This document shows positions 49,134 to 57,516 of a stretch of DNA of 64,000 nt, in pieces. Position 1 is the stretch's first letter; each line of letters opens with the position of its first letter. Under the pieces are notes generated by a model. It made no database searches, was not told the origin of the DNA, and saw only the letters and a program-made list of their open reading frames with translations. Origin of the DNA: Streptomyces sp. NRRL F-4489 (lineage in GTDB: Bacteria > Actinomycetota > Actinomycetes > Streptomycetales > Streptomycetaceae); the NCBI RefSeq assembly GCF_001509485.1, contig NZ_LLZI01000124.1:45611-109610 (forward strand), given 5' to 3'. The translations under genes were made by a program, and so were the position numbers.

Positions 49134-49179
49134 GCCCTGTGCCGGGCCGCCAGTCACTCGGCGTATGACCGGGCAGGGC
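49134..49179 (+). ncRNA. Candidate degenerate minihelix G
   Basis: GCCCTGT/GCAGGGC (7 bp with one G-U), inner CCGG/CCGG, and a CGCC/GGCG hairpin without a T-loop. Same position relative to the motif as D and F. Confidence 0.4.
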
Positions 49180-49229
49180 GCTCACACCTCCGCCCAGGGG
49201 GACTCAATCGACGACAAGGGGAGCAGGAG

Positions 49230-49787
49230 ATGAACGAGTTGAACGACTTCGTCGACTTCGACGAGGCGGCCGAGGCAGCGACGGCGGAGCTGTACAAGAA
49301 CGGCAAGCACTACGACGCGCAGTGGCTGCGGCAGAACGCTCTGAAGGCCGAGAAGGGCCCCAACCCGGTGCGCAAGGTCGTGGTGGATCTGGGGCTCGGT
49401 GACTCCGTCGACCGCTTGGACTCGACCAAGGGGCAGCGAATCTTCGGCCCGCAGTCGGTTGAGACAATCTTCTGGCCGGACGGCGGGATCGATCAGCGTC
49501 TCTATGACCTTGGTGAGGCGCCCGCTCAGCCCCGCAACAGTGCCAATGGTCGTTTCCTCGACCCCAACCCTCGCCAGGGCCGCAAGACCGGTGAGTACTA
49601 CGACAAGGACCGCTTCGAGTGGAACGGCGAGAGTAAGACCGCCCGGGAGTGGTACGAGCACCCCTCCCGCATCGACGGCTTGTCCCTGGCCACCTTCAGC
49701 ACCCGGCTCAAGAAGCGCGGGATGAGTGTGCAGGAGGCCCTGACCACGCCCGTCCAGCGCGGCGGGCGCCGGAAGCCGAACTCCTGA
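49230..49787 (+). CDS. Protein with one ALTTP-type DNA-binding-like module
   Basis: 185 residues; ATG behind GGGGAGCAGGAG. The C-terminus, FEWNGESKTAREWYEHPSRI then LSLATFSTRLKKRGMSVQEA and LTTP, matches a roughly 45-residue helix-turn-helix-like module often found near HNH/homing nucleases. The gene at 53295 has three copies. The N-terminal part is unassigned. Confidence 0.6.
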   Translation: MNELNDFVDFDEAAEAATAELYKNGKHYDAQWLRQNALKAEKGPNPVRKVVVDLGLGDSVDRLDSTKGQRIFGPQSVETIFWPDGGIDQRLYDLGEAPAQPRNSANGRFLDPNPRQGRKTGEYYDKDRFEWNGESKTAREWYEHPSRIDGLSLATFSTRLKKRGMSVQEALTTPVQRGGRRKPNS

Positions 49788-49792
49788 ATCTC

Positions 49793-49802
49793 TAGGTACG
49801 AC
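49793..49802 (+). repeat. TAGGTACGAC motif copy 8
   Basis: 5 nt after a TGA stop, so here it does not supply the stop. The next gene starts 26 nt later with its own ribosome site. Confidence 0.8.
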
Positions 49803-49828
49803 TAGCCTGCACCCATAGGGGGAGCACC

Positions 49829-50272
49829 ATGGACGAGATCATTAACCGGCAGCCGTGGACCATGCCCGGCTGGATGGAGCCCTATCGGGCCGGATTTGTC
49901 GGAGTCCGTCCCGAGGATGTCGAGGAGTACTACAACGACGACTCCCCGGCTCACATCAACGCTGCCCGCGCCATCATCGGCGCCCAGGTCAAGGCTCAGG
50001 TCGGTCTGCTGACCTCGCTGTGGGAGGCCGGTCTGCTCACCAAGCCCCGCCAATGTCTTGACCGGAGCACAGAGGGCCACACCTGCCAGGGCCTCGTCAC
50101 CGGCCAGCCTTCGCGGGCGGGCACCGGGGCGACCATTTATCGGTGCCAGGCGGGCCATGACGCGTCCGAAGCACACGCCCGGAAGGTGCGGGAGCGCTAC
50201 CCCGACACGGACGTGCCGCCCGGTTGGTTCGACCCCGCGGTGGCGGGTGAGCGCTGGAACGACGACTACTGA
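49829..50272 (+). CDS. Early protein, unknown
   Basis: 147 residues; ATG behind GGGGGAG. AARAIIGAQVKAQVGLLTSL helix, then CLDRSTEGHTCQG and IYRCQAGHD, a likely zinc-binding C-terminal part. Directly upstream of the helicase gene. Confidence 0.6.
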   Translation: MDEIINRQPWTMPGWMEPYRAGFVGVRPEDVEEYYNDDSPAHINAARAIIGAQVKAQVGLLTSLWEAGLLTKPRQCLDRSTEGHTCQGLVTGQPSRAGTGATIYRCQAGHDASEAHARKVRERYPDTDVPPGWFDPAVAGERWNDDY

Positions 50273-50329
50273 CCGAGCCCTCCCTCTCTCTCTGATTCCC
50301 GCACAAGACACGAAAGGACGGAGCGCGTC

Positions 50330-52423
50330 GTGCAACCGCGTCCGCACCAGATTGAAGCGCTCGAAGCGATTCGCACCATCGGACCAGCGGGCCGCGCGCT
50401 CACCGTTCTGGCCTGTGGTACGGGCAAGACTCTCATCGGGCGCCTAGCTGCCCTGGAGCGGGCCGGAGAGACCGGCCGGATCATGCTCTTGGTCCCCACC
50501 AAGCCGCTGCTTCGTCAGACCTATCTGGACTGGCACCATGACGTTGAGGGTGGTGTGGATGGTCTCCTCGTCTATAGCGACCCCGCAGTGGGTGAGGCGG
50601 CTGCCACCACAGATCCTGAGAAGATCGCGGAGTTCCTCGCCGCCGACTCCGAGCGTGTCCGGCTGATGCTGTGCACCTATAAATCGGCCGCTCGCGTCGC
50701 CGAAGCTTATGAGGCTCACCCTGACCTGCCCGGCCTGGACGTCATGGTCCTCGACGAGGCGCATCACACCGCCGGTGCCGGGGAGAAGGAAGCCGCCGTC
50801 GTCCTCGACGACAAGCGCATCCCCTGTCGTACGCGCCTGTCGCTGACCGCGACAAGGAAAGTCCACCCTGCTGGTGACGGCACCCAAGACGTTGTGAGCA
50901 TGGACAACCCCGCCCTCTACGGGGAGTTGGTCTATGAGCTGACCTTTGGGGCGGCCATCAAGCAAAAGCTTCTCTCGGATTTCCGGGTGGCGGTCGTCGT
51001 GGTGACCGATGCCGAGGTCCACGAGGTGCTCCTCTCCCAGGAGGGGATGCCGACCCAGGAGGAGACCACCACCTCTCAGATCGCCGCGCAGATCGCGGTC
51101 GCTCGCGCCATCGAGAAGTACGGTGTGAAGAGCATCGTCGCCTTCCATAGCCGCCGGGATCGCTCCCGGACTTTCACCAAGACCCTTCCGAGCACCGCAG
51201 CGAAGGTCACCTCCGTGCCTGTTCAGGCACTGCACGTCGATGGCCTCAGTGGCCCGGCGGAGCGGGAGGAGGCTCTCGATAAGCTCGCGCACCCTGCCGA
51301 GGGGGGCGCCACCGTGCTGTCGAACGTGGCGGTCCTCACAGAGGGGATCGACGTTAGGCGCACGGACAGCGTGGTCTTCGCGGACCCCAAGACCAGTAAG
51401 GTTGCCATTGTCCAGGCGGTCGGCCGGGCGCTGCGGCTCCACCCCGGCCAGGACCAGCCATCCGTCATCGTTCTGCCCGTCTACCTTGCCCCTGGGGAGA
51501 GCGCCGAGGCTGTTCTGGCAGCCAGCGAATTCCGGCACGTTTGGGCCGTCCTCTCCAGCCTTCGGGACTATGACGAACGCATGGACGCCGCCTTGACCAA
51601 TGCACGCGTGGAACTCGGCGAGCAGGAGTTCAGCGACAAGGCGCAGCCGATCTCGTGGCCCAGTGCCATCGACATTCTCGGCGATGATGCCGTGGTCCGA
51701 GAAAAGCTGCACGACGCCCTCCAGCTACACCTTCTGACGGGTACCACCGAGCCGTGGCTCGCACGGTACGGAAAGCTGCGTGCGTACATGGAGTTCACGG
51801 GCGCGATGCCTACGAGCACCTACGTAACCCCGCAGGGCGATGCCTTGGGAAATTTTGCCGCCGCCCAGAAGAGAAACTACAAGAAGGGAACGTTGCTGCC
51901 TTCTCGTATCGAGCTGCTGGAAGCTCTGCCGGGCTGGAGCTGGGGCAAGCGGCAGGAGAAGTACCCCGAGTTCGACAATGACGCCTTCATGGCGAAGGTG
52001 CATGAGTTCATGGCCGTCATGCGGGACCGCAGCGTCGATGACCGTCTGCGGAACATGCGCATGGTCAAGCTGGCCTATGAGGTCCACGGCATCGTGCCGG
52101 ATTTCAAGTATCCCGCCAGCAAGTACAAGGCGTTCGTCAACAATGCCGTGATGGCGATGGTCGGGCTCTGGCACCGCACGGGCAAGGGAAGCAATACGAC
52201 GGTCCTCAACATCCTCCAGGGTGAGAAGCTGGCCAAGGACTTCCGCGAGGCCGGACAGATGGCAGACCCCTTCTTGCGAAGCCAGCGCATGCGGAGCATT
52301 GCCAAGCAGTTCGAAGCGATCTACCCCAACTTCGAGGTCGATCCCTCCTTGCAGGAGGCTTGGTTGCTTGAAGAGGCTGCCCGTATGAAAGAGCATCTCG
52401 ACACCTACACGAGTAGCCAGTGA
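50330..52423 (+). CDS. DEAD/DEAH-box helicase with helicase-associated domain
   Basis: 697 residues from GTG 50330. Superfamily 2 motifs: I ACGTGKT (28-34), II DEAHH (143-147), III SLTAT (near 170), V/VI LTEGIDVRRTDSVVFADP and QAVGRALRLHPGQ (near 345-370). The C-terminal part carries a helicase-associated repeat (NFAAAQKRNYKKGTLLPSRI, LLEALPGWSWGK). The largest early gene; probably the replication or recombination helicase. Confidence 0.9.
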   Translation: MQPRPHQIEALEAIRTIGPAGRALTVLACGTGKTLIGRLAALERAGETGRIMLLVPTKPLLRQTYLDWHHDVEGGVDGLLVYSDPAVGEAAATTDPEKIAEFLAADSERVRLMLCTYKSAARVAEAYEAHPDLPGLDVMVLDEAHHTAGAGEKEAAVVLDDKRIPCRTRLSLTATRKVHPAGDGTQDVVSMDNPALYGELVYELTFGAAIKQKLLSDFRVAVVVVTDAEVHEVLLSQEGMPTQEETTTSQIAAQIAVARAIEKYGVKSIVAFHSRRDRSRTFTKTLPSTAAKVTSVPVQALHVDGLSGPAEREEALDKLAHPAEGGATVLSNVAVLTEGIDVRRTDSVVFADPKTSKVAIVQAVGRALRLHPGQDQPSVIVLPVYLAPGESAEAVLAASEFRHVWAVLSSLRDYDERMDAALTNARVELGEQEFSDKAQPISWPSAIDILGDDAVVREKLHDALQLHLLTGTTEPWLARYGKLRAYMEFTGAMPTSTYVTPQGDALGNFAAAQKRNYKKGTLLPSRIELLEALPGWSWGKRQEKYPEFDNDAFMAKVHEFMAVMRDRSVDDRLRNMRMVKLAYEVHGIVPDFKYPASKYKAFVNNAVMAMVGLWHRTGKGSNTTVLNILQGEKLAKDFREAGQMADPFLRSQRMRSIAKQFEAIYPNFEVDPSLQEAWLLEEAARMKEHLDTYTSSQ

Positions 52424-52800
52424 ACGAGATCGGCGTCCAGGAGGCGACAGTGAATACCGTCATGACAGCCAGCGAATACTTGGCATCTTTCGGTCCGCTG
52501 ACCATGCAGTGGAAGTGGAAGCGTAGATACGACTGGCGATACCTCGACCAGGAGCCGGAGGGCCAAGACGCCGACCTCTATGTGGGCGCCTTCCAGATCG
52601 CCGGAGATCCCAAGTGGCTCGTCGTCGACGACGGCCAGGGCAACTACGAGATGTGACAGCCCGAGGACCTGACCGGAACCGTCCGCAAGTACCGCTCCCC
52701 GAACCCGCCCGCACCCATCCTGCACACCCGTAGCCTCGACCAGATCCTTGCCCTGGCCTGGTTCGAGACACGCAAGTACCGCACCAGCCTGGAGAGTTAG
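52420..52800 (+). pseudogene. Small early gene interrupted by an in-frame TGA
   Basis: GTG 52420 overlaps the helicase stop. The frame reads 78 residues to TGA at 52654, then continues open for 48 codons to TAG at 52798, with protein-like sequence after the stop (PEDLTGTVRKYRSPNPPAPI; LDQILALAWFETRKYRTSLE). The TGA is followed by C, a leaky context. Either a nonsense mutation or readthrough. A 78-residue product (ORF 52420-52656) may still be made. Confidence 0.55.
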
Positions 52801-52807
52801 ACACCGC

Positions 52808-53302
52808 ATGCCGAACTACGTCATGATCTCGGCCCAGGAGTTCTGCGATCTGACGGGCCTGACCATGGCCCGATTCAAGCGCTACCGCAAACTCCTGCAC
52901 GCCGCCCCCAAGGAACCGTTCCCGGCCGAGGTGTACGAGTACCACACCACCGTCATCTTCGACGTCGAGGAACTCTGCGAATGGTTCATCGACCTCTACG
53001 AGGACATGGTGCCCAGCGAGGAGAGCCGCCTCGGGGAAGCTGCAAGGACGCTCCAGCACCGGCTCAAGGTAGAGGACCTCAACACCGTCGACGACCTGGC
53101 CACAGCCGTCCAGCGAGCAAAGGTCCTTGGCTTCGTCGGTTATTCCAACCGCGAACGAGTCACCCTGCAAAAGCAGCTCGACAAGGCATACAAGGATTAT
53201 CTGAAGTTGCCCAAGGAAATCCTGGCCAGCAAGAAGGTCCTTACGGAGTCCCAGCGCCTACTGAAGCGGCTACGGGTAAACCCAGGAGTCGACTGTGGCT
53301 AA
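52808..53302 (+). CDS. MerR-like DNA-binding protein
   Basis: 164 residues. MISAQEFCDLTGLTMARFKR and VIFDVEELCEWFIDLYED resemble excisionase-like winged helices; the rest is helical. It overlaps the module-repeat gene by 8 nt, and the two may act together. Confidence 0.5.
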   Translation: MPNYVMISAQEFCDLTGLTMARFKRYRKLLHAAPKEPFPAEVYEYHTTVIFDVEELCEWFIDLYEDMVPSEESRLGEAARTLQHRLKVEDLNTVDDLATAVQRAKVLGFVGYSNRERVTLQKQLDKAYKDYLKLPKEILASKKVLTESQRLLKRLRVNPGVDCG

Positions 53303-54020
53303 ACAGTACACAGCTTTCGACGAATCCAAGAGTCTGGCCGAGTGGAGCCGCGATGAACGCTGCCAAGTCTCGCTCCCCACCCTCTACAAACGCGTACGGA
53401 AAGAGAACGTACCACTTGAAGAGGCAATGACCACCCCGCCGAAGACAGGACACGGCCCCAGGAAACCGCGAAAAACCTACACGGCTTTTGGCGAAGCGAA
53501 GACGGCAGGAGCTTGGGCACGGGACGAACGCTGTATCGTCACCCCGCAATCCCTGAACTACAGGCTCAAAGTTCTTGGCTGGCCTATAGAAAAAGCGATG
53601 ACTTGGACTGCCTGGAAGCCCGAAGACGAGGACCAGTACACGGCGTTCGACGAGACGAAGACGCTATCAGAATGGACGCAGGACCAGCGCTGCACCGTCG
53701 ACCGCTACACCCTCCGCGACCGGGTGCGGCACAGGAAGTGGAGCCTGGAAAAGGCACTTACAACGCCGAAACCCGAGCGCCCGCTGGGCCCGATCACCGC
53801 CGCTACCACCGTCACCCGTGAAGGCATGACACACAGCATGACAGTGAGGGGCTACGAAGCCTTTGGCCTTGTACTGCCTGCAAAAGAATGGGCCAAACGA
53901 ACCGGCCTGTCAGTCTCCACTGTGCGGAAGTACGCAAATGCCAACGAACTGGAAAAGCACCTAACCCAGCTTGACTGGAACCCCTCCCAATCCAAGAAAG
54001 CGATAGACCGCGATGAGTAA
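53295..54020 (+). CDS. Tandem-module DNA-binding-like protein
   Basis: 241 residues from GTG 53295. Three clear copies of one module at residues 5-48, 62-103 and 115-158, each YTAF.E.K...EW..D.RC......L..R.......EKA.T, and a weaker fourth at 187-223. The single-module form occurs in the gene at 49230. No nuclease motif is visible. The repeats suggest a protein reading a repeated or extended DNA site. Confidence 0.65.
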   Translation: MAKQYTAFDESKSLAEWSRDERCQVSLPTLYKRVRKENVPLEEAMTTPPKTGHGPRKPRKTYTAFGEAKTAGAWARDERCIVTPQSLNYRLKVLGWPIEKAMTWTAWKPEDEDQYTAFDETKTLSEWTQDQRCTVDRYTLRDRVRHRKWSLEKALTTPKPERPLGPITAATTVTREGMTHSMTVRGYEAFGLVLPAKEWAKRTGLSVSTVRKYANANELEKHLTQLDWNPSQSKKAIDRDE

Positions 54021-54792
54021 CGAATACAATTTGCTGGTCGTCGACTGGGACTTCTTCTTCCCCAACCCGTCCTACGGCGCCTCCCACGACGAGACGGCGC
54101 TGCTGTACGACTGGGCCCACTCCGAGTCGGAGTTCCTGATCGACATGATCTGGCACATCCGGGCCGAGGGATTCCTCCGGTACGGCCTCCCCCTGCCCAT
54201 GTGCCAGGGTTACGAGGGCTTCTGGAACCGGTTCAACTTCGGCGACAACCCAGCCCCGCTCCTCTACGGCGACAGCAACGTCCACTCCGGTCTGCTGGTC
54301 CCGTCCTCCTTCGGGTTCGATGCCAGCGCGTGGTCGAAGGTCTCACTCTGGGACGCCCACCACGACTGCGGCTACAAGGGCACCCTGGAGCAGTGGAAGG
54401 CCCAGGGGTACATGGAGTGCGACTCCTGGATGCTCAAACATCACGAACTCGGCAGCCAGCTCGAAGTGATCTACCCGCCGTGGCGCACCAAGATCGATGG
54501 CATCGAGACAGGCCCGCTCATTCCTGTCCCTCGCCGAATCGACGACGGAACGAATCCGGACACGACGTACCACGCGATCTACGTCTGCCGTAGTGGCGCG
54601 TGGGTGCCGAGCTGGTGCGATCGGCAGTTCGAGGACTTCCTGGCCTCCTACGGCGGGCCGGGCGCTGAGGCCCCCGGTAACAAGTGGACACAGCCACGGC
54701 CCGACCCGATGCCCGACGCCCGTCGAGCGGTCGAGGCACGGAAGAGCTACGACGCCAAGCTGACCGAACTCGGCCACAACGACTTGCTGTAG
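54013..54792 (+). CDS. Arginase-like (UPF0489-like) predicted metallohydrolase, copy B
   Basis: 259 residues. Blocks match copy A at 8835-9584 in order: VVDWDFFFPNP, YGDSNVHSG, LWDAHHDCGY, CDSWMLKH, YPPWR and YVCRSGAWVPSW. Overlaps the previous gene by 8 nt, so it is expressed early, unlike copy A. Substrate unknown. The TAG stop is part of motif copy 9. Confidence 0.5.
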   Translation: MSNEYNLLVVDWDFFFPNPSYGASHDETALLYDWAHSESEFLIDMIWHIRAEGFLRYGLPLPMCQGYEGFWNRFNFGDNPAPLLYGDSNVHSGLLVPSSFGFDASAWSKVSLWDAHHDCGYKGTLEQWKAQGYMECDSWMLKHHELGSQLEVIYPPWRTKIDGIETGPLIPVPRRIDDGTNPDTTYHAIYVCRSGAWVPSWCDRQFEDFLASYGGPGAEAPGNKWTQPRPDPMPDARRAVEARKSYDAKLTELGHNDLL

Positions 54793-54799
54793 GTACGAC
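54790..54799 (+). repeat. TAGGTACGAC motif copy 9
   Basis: Supplies the stop codon; the next gene begins at GTG 54800, directly after it. Confidence 0.85.
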
Positions 54800-55642
54800 G
54801 TGCATCCACGACAGCTTCCCAAGCTCAGGGACGAAGTCTTCGACCACTACTCGCAATACGAGAGCGGAAGCATCGCATCGATGGTGGAAGGGGCACCGCT
54901 TTACTGGGCCTCCGACCGCCAGGTCCGGCAGACCGCCCGGATGTCCGACGAACTCGACGACCACAGCGGAATGCTCGAATACGCCCCCGGGCCCCGGGGG
55001 TTCTTGTGGCTCGACCACTCGGACCCAGAAACCCTCGGCGTCGCGCTGGACGACCAACCGGTACCCTTCCGGGTCTTCTCATGGGACCGGCTCAGCGACC
55101 CCTGGGGGAAGCTCACGATCATCGCGTGGTGCCTAACCAAGGAGGCCCCACCCCTGCGCCCCGGGCGCCACGTGGGACCTCTCATTCCGATCATTCACGG
55201 CCGGTTCGGTCAGGAAGCCGACGACCACCACGTCAAGGTGATCCTCTCCCGAAAGGCGATGGACGCCGCGCCCACCCTCCTCTACCCGGTCCTCGCTATG
55301 TGGTACCGGATGACGCTGCCCCGCTTCGCCACCATGTCTACTTCGCGGCCAACCACCGCGCAGGCGAAGAAGGCAACACGAACAGGGCGCCCTCTCCGCG
55401 AACTCGACGTGACACTGATCGAGGTCACCGCCCGTTCGCGCAAGCAGTCGTCAACTGGCCACCCCAGTGCGGCCACAGGACGCGCGCTTGACTACCGGCA
55501 GGAGGTCTCCGGGTTCTGGAGGATGCAGCACTACGGACCCGAGAACTCCCTCAGAAAGAAGATCTGGGTCGACTCCTACGAGCGCGGCCCTACGGACGCA
55601 CCTAAGCGCCCGAAGAAGACCGCAGTGAAGGTCTTCAAATAA
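54800..55642 (+). CDS. Protein with AcrVA2-like C-terminal motif (weaker)
   Basis: 280 residues. No ribosome site; GTG directly follows the motif, so possibly leaderless. C-terminal GFWRMQHYGPENSLRKKIWV resembles the end of the protein encoded at 47663. The N-terminal half is alpha/beta without a known motif. Confidence 0.5.
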   Translation: MHPRQLPKLRDEVFDHYSQYESGSIASMVEGAPLYWASDRQVRQTARMSDELDDHSGMLEYAPGPRGFLWLDHSDPETLGVALDDQPVPFRVFSWDRLSDPWGKLTIIAWCLTKEAPPLRPGRHVGPLIPIIHGRFGQEADDHHVKVILSRKAMDAAPTLLYPVLAMWYRMTLPRFATMSTSRPTTAQAKKATRTGRPLRELDVTLIEVTARSRKQSSTGHPSAATGRALDYRQEVSGFWRMQHYGPENSLRKKIWVDSYERGPTDAPKRPKKTAVKVFK

Positions 55643-55707
55643 ACCACCCAGAGGCCAACCGAGTTGGCTGCTAGTCTCACCTAACCACCAGTACAAGGAG
55701 AAACCCC

Positions 55708-56055
55708 GTGGCACAGAAGGTCCAGATTCTGCTCGTCGACGATCTCGACGGCGGCGAAGCCCACGAGACGGTCACGTTCGCGCTCGACGGCAAGACGTTC
55801 GAGATCGACCTCTCCGCAGCCCATGCGAAGAAGCTGCGTAAGTCGCTGGAGCCGTTCGTCCAGGCCGGTCGACGTACTGGTGGGCGCTCCTCCTCTGGTC
55901 GCGGCAAGGCACGTGCCACCTCCACCAGCGCCTCCGGCACCGGGGACACCGCGAAGATCCGCGCCTGGGCGAAGGAGAACAACTTCAAAATCAGCGAGCG
56001 CGGCCGTGTCCCGGTCGAAATCCGCGAGGCATACGCGGAGGCACAGGGTGAGTAA
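55708..56055 (+). CDS. lsr2: Lsr2-family nucleoid-associated protein
   Basis: 115 residues from GTG 55708 behind AAGGAG. N-terminal dimerisation domain VTFALDGKTFEIDLSAAHAK, then KLRKSLEPFV; a Gly/Ser/Arg linker; a C-terminal DNA-binding domain IRAWAKENNFKISERGRVPV with the RGR AT-hook-like triplet. Host Lsr2 silences AT-rich foreign DNA; phage copies may silence phage genes in the lysogen or interfere with the host protein. Overlaps the next start by 8 nt. Confidence 0.92.
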   Translation: MAQKVQILLVDDLDGGEAHETVTFALDGKTFEIDLSAAHAKKLRKSLEPFVQAGRRTGGRSSSGRGKARATSTSASGTGDTAKIRAWAKENNFKISERGRVPVEIREAYAEAQGE

Positions 56056-56665
56056 CCCGCTCCAGGACCGCTTTGACCGGATGCGTCCGGACACCCCCGA
56101 CTACCACCGACTCGTTGACGTCGCAGAGATCACGACTCGTTTCGACAAGCTGGGATCCACACGCGCCGAGCTTTTTAAGCGCATCCCTGAGCGCCTCATC
56201 ATGGGGTTCTCTGAGGAGCACGTTGACCGCGCCACTCGCGATATGAAGCTCGAAGCGCCTGATCCGACCGAACTCGTCAAAGAGCTGAGTAACAGCTTCT
56301 GCGAGGGCTTCATGCTCGGCCTCCTCTACACCAAGGAAGGCGGCCATCAAGACGGTGGGGAGGTCTTCCAGGAATTCCTGGACCACAAGAACCTCGTGGA
56401 CCGGCGCGTCGAGATGCAACAGTGGGCAGAGGAAGGTCAGGATCGAATCTTCTCGGAGTGGGGCAAGCACATCGACGTCCCCACGATCGCTTTCGTAGCA
56501 GCAGCGAAAGGGACGCAGTTCCTCCGGGAAGCAAAACTCCTGGGCATTACCCACCAGACGCTGAGATTCGCCTTGCAAGCCATCTACATGGACGGGCTCC
56601 TGCGCGGATGCCTGTTCCAAGAACTTGTCCAAGAACTTGGTGGACACCGCAGCCCCTCCGAGTAG
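56048..56665 (+). CDS. Early protein, unknown
   Basis: 205 residues from GTG 56048, helical. FVAAAKGTQFLREAKLLGIT and QTLRFALQAIYMDGLLRGCL. Coupled to lsr2. No family recognised. Confidence 0.6.
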   Translation: MSNPLQDRFDRMRPDTPDYHRLVDVAEITTRFDKLGSTRAELFKRIPERLIMGFSEEHVDRATRDMKLEAPDPTELVKELSNSFCEGFMLGLLYTKEGGHQDGGEVFQEFLDHKNLVDRRVEMQQWAEEGQDRIFSEWGKHIDVPTIAFVAAAKGTQFLREAKLLGITHQTLRFALQAIYMDGLLRGCLFQELVQELGGHRSPSE

Positions 56666-56683
56666 TTGACCGAACGCACGCTT

Positions 56684-56720
56684 CCGACGGCCCGCCACTC
56701 TGGTAGTGGCGGGCCGTCGG
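56684..56720 (+). terminator. Hairpin terminator
   Basis: CCGACGGCCCGCCAC, perfect 15-bp stem with a 7-nt loop, then AGTTT. Confidence 0.8.
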
Positions 56721-56737
56721 AGTTTGAAGGAGACGCG

Positions 56738-57169
56738 ATGAGCAGCTTCGACAGCGATGCTGATGACCCAGCGCAGTACACCGAAGCCCTCAAGAACTAC
56801 TTGGAGGGCTTCGGTGGACAGGCGCAGCTCGCCGTCCAAGAGATCGCTGATACGGCCCAAAGGCAGGCCACGTGGGATGCACAGGTCCTTGCCATGCGCG
56901 TGCTCTCCGACAAGGTTCTTCGGTCTGTGGCCGAGGCCCTCAGCCACATTGCTGATCAATGTGCTGACTACGACGACCCGGTCATCGACGATGCAGGCGA
57001 CGACCTGTGGGCTATCAAGGAACTGATCTACCTGGTGATGCAGTCCTTGGGTGTGGCCGAAACCCGGACGGACGTGTCTCAGAGTGAGTTGGTAGCTCAG
57101 CCCGAGGTGAGGCTGCGGAAGGAGGCGGCCCTCCGCCGACTGCTCGATCGCGGTGGCGAGAACCAGTAG
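56738..57169 (+). CDS. Early protein, unknown
   Basis: 143 residues; ATG behind AAGGAGAC. Acidic and helical (LAMRVLSDKVLRSVAEALSH). Ends with motif copy 10. Confidence 0.6.
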   Translation: MSSFDSDADDPAQYTEALKNYLEGFGGQAQLAVQEIADTAQRQATWDAQVLAMRVLSDKVLRSVAEALSHIADQCADYDDPVIDDAGDDLWAIKELIYLVMQSLGVAETRTDVSQSELVAQPEVRLRKEAALRRLLDRGGENQ

Positions 57170-57176
57170 GTACGAC
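57167..57176 (+). repeat. TAGGTACGAC motif copy 10
   Basis: Supplies the stop codon; a partial second copy, CTAGGTAC, follows at about 57186. Confidence 0.85.
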
Positions 57177-57201
57177 CGTCGCGCTAGGTACTGGAGACTT
57201 C

Positions 57202-57450
57202 GTGGCTGAGCAAGAGAAAAAAACTCTGGAAGAACTCATCCTCACGTGGGAGCAATTGGAGATCGGACGCGAGTACCCGGTCAAGGACAACTTCTGCAAG
57301 CACTGCTTCGGTAGAAGGCTGGTGTTCGTCGTGCGGCTGGAGGCGACTCCCGGCGCCTTGGCGGGTGTCCAACTCAAGACCAGCGCCCGTAAGCGGCCTT
57401 GGCTAGTTTGTAAGAGCTGCGGACGGGAAAGCAAGGGGAAGCAGCCCTAA
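57202..57450 (+). CDS. Small zinc-ribbon protein
   Basis: 82 residues from GTG 57202. CKHCFGRRLVFVV and CKSCGRESKG form a plausible four-Cys zinc ribbon. No family assigned. Confidence 0.6.
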   Translation: MAEQEKKTLEELILTWEQLEIGREYPVKDNFCKHCFGRRLVFVVRLEATPGALAGVQLKTSARKRPWLVCKSCGRESKGKQP

Positions 57451-57516
57451 GCCGATTGGCCTCAACTCCGCTATTTCCATTAGGATTTGGGGGAACCGAT
57501 CGAAAGGGTCGCCGTT

